Of a DNA stretch of 11,121 nucleotides, positions 6,810 through 11,121 are shown in pieces. Position numbers and translations under genes: made by a program. The stretch spans positions 1 to 11,121 of the forward strand of contig CALSCQ010000940.1 of assembly GCA_943704525.1 (NCBI GenBank). Reading direction: 5' to 3'. Positions within the stretch are counted from its first letter, which is position 1. Each line of letters begins with the position of its first letter. Origin of the DNA: Pigoraptor vietnamica. Taxonomy: Eukaryota > Opisthokonta > Filasterea. Below the pieces are notes generated by a model, which was not told the DNA's origin, ran no database searches, and saw only the letters and a program-made list of their open reading frames with translations.

Positions 6810-8741
6810 TCAAATCGAGTGTTTGTTGGGTATGCGGTCAAAGAAGAGAAAGCCGGACGCCTTTTCGACCTCGATCAGGGGAACCTTGAACACGGCCAGG
6901 GGAGTGCTGTCTGGTATAACCACGTTCGGCATAATGTACGACTCGGCAGAGAGCGCCCCGTTCTGCGCCTCGCTCACAATAATCTGCACATAGGTGGCAT
7001 CGGTTACTCGTGCGCAGAGCACCGCACACACAGAGCAACAACAGCAGCATAATACAGCGGCAATGCGGCACACCCTGTAGTCACCAGCTACGCAAGCACT
7101 GAATGATGCGCACTCACTGACACCACTCAACAGCCGCATTAATACAGCGGCAGTGCGGCACACCCTGCAGTCGCAAACATTGGGAGATGCGCCGATCACT
7201 GACCTTGAAAAAGTGCGTTGGCACGGCCACATTCGACTCTCCGATGACCTTGTACTTCACCCATTTGCTGCCGTCAGCCTCCGTGTACGGTCGATAGAGG
7301 GGACCGGTGCAGATCCACACGTTCTTCGCCGCCTTGGCGCGGTCTCTGGCATACTGCACGTTGGGTTCTGAATCAATCAGCGCGTGGGCGTTGCTCGGCG
7401 CGTGCGATGCAAGCTACGCACATTTTCCAGCTCGTTCCACTTGTCCCGGTTAAATCCCTTGCCCACTTGGGGGCTCATGTTGCTGAGGTAGAACGTCTCG
7501 TCCATTGCCGCTTGCGAGTACCGGTGGTTTGCCGCCGCGGCGAGATGCCCTCGATCATATCCACTTCTCCTGCGCGCACGAAAAAAAAAAAAAAAAAAAA
7601 AAAGCAATAAGTCACAAGCATTTCGCATTCGAGTGTGCGGCATGCGCGTGTATATGTGCGTGCGTGCATGCGTGCGTGTGTGCATGTGCGTCTATGGCGG
7701 CCCACGTCCGCGTTGAGAGTTTGCGTCGACCGATAAACTAAAAGCGACGGCCGCACCTGTAGTCAGAATTCTTGGCGCGAAACATTGGGGGATCGGCCTC
7801 GTCCTCTTTGAACTCGCTCTCTTGCCGAGACGCCTGCGCGCACCCGCAGCTCAACGACAGCCGTAGCACAACCGCCCACACTGACGTGACACACAAAGCC
7901 CGGCACATTCACGCGCCACATTCTATGAGACACAGAAAACACAATGGCGGGAACCGCAATCTATACAAACACAGCACATTCACGCACGACATTCTGCTTG
8001 AGGAGGTCGCTGCTAATGTGCTCCACCACCCAGTTGGCGGTGCGGTTTCGCCTGTCGTACGAGAGCACGTGACCTTGCCGGTAGCGCACGTTTTCCATTC
8101 CTGTGGGCAATTGCCGTAAGCACTGTGCTACTCGGAGCGAACGAAGTCGCAAGTGCGCGTGGATTGTGTGCAACACACAGTGCAATACACTCAGAATACA
8201 GTCAAGTGCAATACACGACAGAACACACTGCAACACACGGCAGAACACACTGCAACACACGGCAGAATACACTCGAGTGCAATACACGACAGAATACTGC
8301 AATACACTCAGAATACACTGCAATACACTCAGAATACACTCAGAATACACTGCAACGGCAGAATACACTGCAAAAACACGACAGAATACACTGCAACACA
8401 AGGCAGACGAGCGACGCACCAGGGAACCCAAACTTCATAATCTCCGCCGTGCGATTCGCCGGCAGTGCATTGCTCGCTGCGGCAGCCTCAACGACAAACG
8501 GGTGGCTGCGGTACAGTGGTCACGTGAGTGGCGGCATGATGCACTGCCTCCCTGCGGGGGTAGGTATATATTCACAATAGCCCAGTGCCAGCCTTACTAC
8601 TGCTTCATGCGGCCCACGCGAATTGCGCCCAACGCCGCGCACATGCACACTCGGTCACCTCGTCTTCTCCTGCACGCAGTACAGCGCCGTGGCCGCGCCG
8701 AGGCCAAAGAGACCCGCAGAGTGCGCGAAGCGTCGCAACAT
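6810..8741 (-). CDS. EndoG/NUC1-type mitochondrial DNA/RNA non-specific endonuclease, seven exons
   Basis: Metal-dependent sugar non-specific nuclease of the His-Me finger (beta-beta-alpha metal) class; family members sit in mitochondria and degrade DNA and RNA in recombination, mitochondrial DNA removal or cell death. Exons, in transcription order: 8741-8659, 8505-8420, 8100-7988, 7833-7757, 7569-7422, 7353-7204, 6983-6810, giving 276 residues (human EndoG 297). All junction phases fit. Residues 1-27 are a short basic start plus a hydrophobic stretch (AGLFGLGAATALYCV), a plausible mitochondrial presequence and anchor. LSYDRR lies at 69-74. The catalytic motif SGYDRGHLAAAANH has His128 as expected general base, and Asn160 in GFNRDKW matches the metal-binding Asn. 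Later family blocks are ICTGPLY, TEADG, VAVPTHFFK, SYIMPN and KASGFLFF. No catalytic residue appears lost. Exon 6 could start 14 bp earlier at 7367, but 7353 keeps phase and the family spacing. Convergent with the nuclease-kinase gene, divergent from the PH gene. Confidence 0.93.
7038..7203 (-). repeat. Tandem duplication inside EndoG intron 6, including a second 5' splice site
   Basis: A 32-base block at 7051-7082 recurs at 7141-7172 with two differences (positions 13 and 28 of the block). Weaker similarity extends on both sides, so the unit is roughly 80 to 90 bp. On the coding strand the real donor, GTCAGTGAT starting at 7203, has a copy, GTCAGTGAG, starting at 7121. Sequence similarity stops at the exon 6 edge, so the intron but not the exon was copied. 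This explains why this intron is 220 bp long. Confidence 0.8.
7581..7603 (-). repeat. T23 homopolymer in the 3' end of EndoG intron 4
   Basis: Twenty-three A in a row on the plus strand give T23 on the coding strand, 8 bases before the CAG acceptor of exon 5. It takes the place of the polypyrimidine tract. Its exact length is uncertain in any assembly. Confidence 0.9.
7632..7692 (-). repeat. CACG/CA-type microsatellite in EndoG intron 4
   Basis: An imperfect alternating purine-pyrimidine tract. On the coding (minus) strand it reads as mixed CACG, CATG and CA units, close in type to the tract in intron 4 of the PH-domain gene. It lies fully inside the intron between 7756 and 7570. Confidence 0.8.
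8169..8406. repeat. 21-22 bp minisatellite in EndoG intron 2
   Basis: About ten imperfect copies of a unit close to CAGAATACACTGCAATACAC (plus strand) fill most of the 319-bp intron 2 of the EndoG gene (8419-8101). Some copies lack one half, so the array also shows a shorter CAGAATACACT period. On the coding strand each full unit contains TATTGCAG or GTTGCAG, which resembles a 3' splice site. The array has few stop codons, which creates long false reading frames on both strands. Confidence 0.9.
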
Positions 8742-9273
8742 TCTTCCAACAGAATTACGAAGCGAAACGTGCTGCTCCACTTCGCTTTTCTGTGGAAGTG
8801 ATGTGCAGTTTTGAGACACCACTCCTGATACATACGGGGTATTTCAGAACCGCACACCCCACCCCGGATTATTTCCTCGTTTCTGGTGCAACGTCAGTTT
8901 GAAAATCGCCAAAAAACTCCAAGTGCCGCTATTTCTGAGCTCGCACACACACAACACACGACAACATTGTCGCATCCTTCCCCACAAAAGCAGCGCACAG
9001 ACCGCCTCCATCGCACGCACACTCTCGCACACATGCGTGCATGCTACTGTGGCTGGTTGTGAGCAAAAATACTTCGCGCGCTGATAGCCGGTGTCTACCG
9101 GGTGTTGTCGGCGACGTTAAGGGCAATCTGCAGTACATTTCGTTGCCCACACTGCCAATTGGTGCGAGAGAGGGGTTGTGAGGCAGGGGCGTGGCTATCC
9201 GGGCGCATTACAGCGCGCGAATGGCCGTTGGCGGCGCTTGATATACTTACTCGTCGTCGAGTTTGATTTGAAA
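8742..9273. other. Divergent intergenic region between the EndoG-like and PH-domain genes
   Basis: This 532-bp stretch separates two oppositely directed starts and probably holds both promoters. I find no coding motif on either strand. CA-rich patches lie at about 8943-8966 and 9014-9035. A weak TATA-like GATATACTT lies at about 9240-9248, which is too close to the ATG at 9274 to allow a usual leader if that start is right, and would suit the later ATG at 9325 better. Confidence 0.4.
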
Positions 9274-10412
9274 ATGGTACGTTGCGACAGCCGTGTCGCT
9301 GCGAATTGCGCACTCTTGCTGAACATGTGCGCCGGGGTGCAGAACGAGGGCCAAGTCGACACGACGCCGCCCATCAAGGGCTGGCTGGAGTTGCGATGTG
9401 AGTGTGCCGCATTGATGGTCTGTGGGCGATGTTTTGGCCTCGACAGTGCTTTTGCGTGTGCTCACGTGCGCACGCCGCACCCGCAGCACTCGACAGCAGC
9501 GATGAGGCCTTCCAGCACGAATGGAAGCGGCGCTATTGTATGCTCGTGCCGGGCGACCGCGTCTTCTACCACGCGCGCGACGCGAGTGTGAGTCGACTTT
9601 TGAATTGCAGCGCTCGATTTACTTGGACTCGGGTGGCTTGCTGTAAGGGAGTGCTATCGATGTGTCCTTACTAAAGCGCTGGCTGATAATGGGCGTGCTC
9701 TGCAGATCCTGAACCCCACGGAGGCGCAGCGCTCGGTGTCGTCGGACAACATTCTGGGTGATGGTGCGCGTCCGTGTCTCACTTGCGTCGAGTGCAGTGC
9801 TTGGTGCTCGCGCGTCGCAAGGGGCGTATGCGCATTGATTACGTGCGTGTAATGTGGATACACACTAATATTCGCACGTGGGCGTGTGGCGTTAAACGGG
9901 GATGTCCTTCGCATTGCGCCACTGACAATTTTGTGGGGCATTTTCAGACGGCCGCAAGGAACGCCCGCGCGGCGCCTCGATCCCCGGCAACGCGGCCGAG
10001 CGACCCCGCGGCGGGTCCGTGTCTGCCGCAGAACGCCCGCGTGGCGCGTCGGTGTCGGCCGCAGAGAGGCCCCGGGGCGCGTCCGTGTCGAGCCATTCGG
10101 CGCCGCAAGTGCCCTCGATTGGCGACGCTCCGCCTGACAAGCACCTCAAGGCAACGCGTTCCGCTGGTTTTTTTCGTCCGCGGCGAAGGGAGTCGCAGGG
10201 CGGGGCGGATGCGGCACCGCCGGACGCCAGCGTGCTCGCAGGGGGTGGGGAGGAGGAAGCGCCCGCCCGGCGTCCACGTGCGCGGTCTGTGACTGTGCAT
10301 GACATGCAAGTGGACACAAAATGGAAGCAGCGCGTGACGGCGATGAAGCGATCGCTGTCGATATCGAAGGATCCGGATGACTCGGTGCGAATGCACGCGC
10401 GTACTGTTGTCA

Positions 10413-10452
<40 letters not shown>

Positions 10453-11121
10453 TGCACACACGCACGCACGCATGCACACACACACATGTACACACACACA
10501 CACATACACACGCACGCATGCACCCACACACACACGCACACGCACACGCACACTCGCACACATCTCGACCAGGTGCTGACATACGCAATTGTCGCATGCG
10601 CAGCTTCGCACTGTCGATGTGAGCGACGACCGGTGGATGCTCTTGCCCGTGCACAAGACGGTGTTCGGCAGGCTCCACTGCTTTCTTCTCCTCCTCCCGC
10701 GCACCGGTCGCCAAATTTATCTCGTGGCATCGTCGGACGACGAGTACCGCGCGTGGTACGAGGGCTTTCGCGCGTTTCTCACGTCCATTCTCGTCGAGTC
10801 GTCGATGCTGCACGTGGCTGCGTCTGCGCAGCAGAAGGGGAGCGACCCACTCCGCGCAAGGTGATTTTGCGCGTGCTGGCGGCTCTCTCTTTGTGTGATG
10901 CTCACGACTCACGTGTGCTACGGTGCGCAGGCGCGCTGCGATTGTCGCTGGCAACACGGATGGTCGGCGAACAATCACATCGCTCGACTTTTGGGTGATG
11001 GAGGCAAAGGTGCGTTGCAATTACATCAGAAGGTTGTGTGTATTTGTTTTTCTGCTTTGGCGACGTATTCGGCGCGCAGGGCGGAGTGGCGAAAGAGGGG
11101 GGGGGGGGGGGGGGGGGGGGG
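9274..11121 (+). CDS. PH-domain protein with a split PH fold, 3' end beyond the window
   Basis: Probably binds phosphoinositides or a protein partner at membranes through a pleckstrin homology domain; the full function is unknown because the 3' end is missing. Exons: 9274-9397, 9487-9587, 9706-9763, 9948-10384, 10604-10860, 10931-11009, 11080 to the edge, 366 codons in all. Phases fit at every junction. The first PH half lies at about residues 33-75 (IKGWLELR, HEWKRRYCMLVPGDRVFYHA). The second half, at about 241-300, has RQIYLVASSDDEYRAWYEGF with Trp291 in the closing helix. Between them lie about 160 Ser/Arg/Pro-rich residues with four RPRG-x-S repeats and further basophilic sites (RARSVT, KRSLSIS). 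Start: ATG at 9274 has A at -3 and G at +4; ATG at 9325 is an alternative. A GTACGT donor directly after the first ATG and CAG at 9340-9342 would define a 66-bp optional intron in the same frame. Rho or Ras regulators often carry such PH domains, but nothing seen decides this. Confidence 0.8.
9957..10093 (+). repeat. Four peptide repeats ERPRG-x-S
   Basis: Exon 4 of the PH-domain gene encodes four copies of ERPRG[AG]S with the serines at residues 105, 118, 129 and 140. The last three are spaced by 11 residues and are linked by AAERPRG units. Copies three and four are identical in protein for at least nine residues but differ at several third positions and in an Arg codon (CGC against AGG). 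R-x-R-x-x-S is the consensus of Akt/SGK-type kinases, so phosphorylation is a reasonable inference. Confidence 0.85.
10411..10562 (+). repeat. CACG/CA microsatellite in intron 4 of the PH-domain gene
   Basis: About 150 bp of almost pure CACG units that grade into CA and CACACG units, inside the 219-bp intron 10385-10603. It accounts for long false His/Thr or Cys/Val-rich frames on both strands. Length variation and assembly error are likely. Confidence 0.95.
11097..11121 (+). repeat. Run of 25 G at the window edge, inside an exon
   Basis: The last exon starts at 11080 after a CAG acceptor and runs straight into 25 G, which would code for glycine. The left edge of the window begins with C7. 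A homopolymer at the very end of a sequence is most often an assembly or read-end artefact, so the last codons should not be trusted. Confidence 0.8.

Noticed and set aside
7581-7603. Poly-A tail of a retroposed element
   Set aside because: No target-site duplication or element body seen next to it, and it acts as the pyrimidine tract of an EndoG intron.
8169-8406. CRISPR array
   Set aside because: Units follow each other without unique spacers, period is about 21 bp, and the array sits within a eukaryotic intron.
8103-8801. Long plus-strand frame of 232 codons rich in Asn, Thr and His
   Set aside because: It arises from the stop-poor minisatellite in EndoG intron 2 and is antisense to EndoG exons 1 and 2.
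9892-11020. Two long minus-strand frames of 270 and 358 codons with Cys/Val-rich centres
   Set aside because: They are antisense to the PH-domain gene and run through the CACG microsatellite; no domain is visible, whereas the plus strand has a PH domain with consistent splice phases.
11097-11121. Telomere
   Set aside because: Pure G with no repeat unit, starting inside a coding exon; an artefact is more likely.
1-11121. tRNA, rRNA or transposase genes
   Set aside because: I saw no tRNA-like arm pattern, rRNA core sequence or transposase motif on either strand, though a covariance search was not possible.

Overview
The window reads as a piece of a GC-rich nuclear genome from a unicellular or simple eukaryote. 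Genes are interrupted by short GT-AG introns (about 66 to 320 bp, mostly 70 to 150), encoded domains are eukaryotic (F-box, Sel1 repeats, PH, a mitochondrial-type EndoG with an N-terminal presequence), and bacterial signals such as operons or Shine-Dalgarno sites are absent. I cannot name the species. The kinase-nuclease fusion is of a kind known from Crinkler-bearing lineages (oomycetes, chytrids, amoebae and others) and from the fungal FunK1 family, so a protist or early-diverging fungus fits best.

I find five genes. (1) Minus strand, 1729 to 732: an F-box protein with Sel1-like repeats, broken by three single-base frameshifts as read. (2) Plus strand, 1979 to 3373: a second F-box protein in four exons, head to head with gene 1, with two frameshifts as read. 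(3) Plus strand, 4046 to 6613: a four-exon, 763-residue protein with an Arg/Glu-rich charged helix, a PD-(D/E)XK nuclease-like domain and a FunK1-like protein kinase domain, a Crinkler-RHS-like architecture. (4) Minus strand, 8741 to 6810: a seven-exon, 276-residue DNA/RNA non-specific endonuclease of the EndoG/NUC1 family, tail to tail with gene 3. (5) Plus strand, from about 9274 and running off the right edge: a seven-exon PH-domain protein whose PH fold is split by a long Ser/Arg-rich insert with four RPRG-x-S peptide repeats; it is head to head with gene 4.

Genes 3, 4 and 5 are free of frameshifts once spliced, and every exon junction keeps phase. Genes 1 and 2 carry five frameshifts, each explicable by one G or C gained or lost in or next to a short G/C run, so either a patch of sequencing error or decay of a F-box pair is likely. 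Introns hold most of the repeats: a 21 to 22 bp minisatellite, a tandem duplication that includes a 5' splice site, a T23 tract, and CACG/CA microsatellites. Positions 1 to 731 and 3374 to 4045 hold no gene I can support. The window begins with C7 and ends in a run of 25 G inside an exon, which is probably an assembly limit.

The genes do not form one pathway that I can show. Two candidate nucleases (genes 3 and 4) are adjacent and convergent, and two F-box proteins are divergent. All gene models come from reading frames, splice-site consensus and motif recognition by eye; no database search or transcript data was available.
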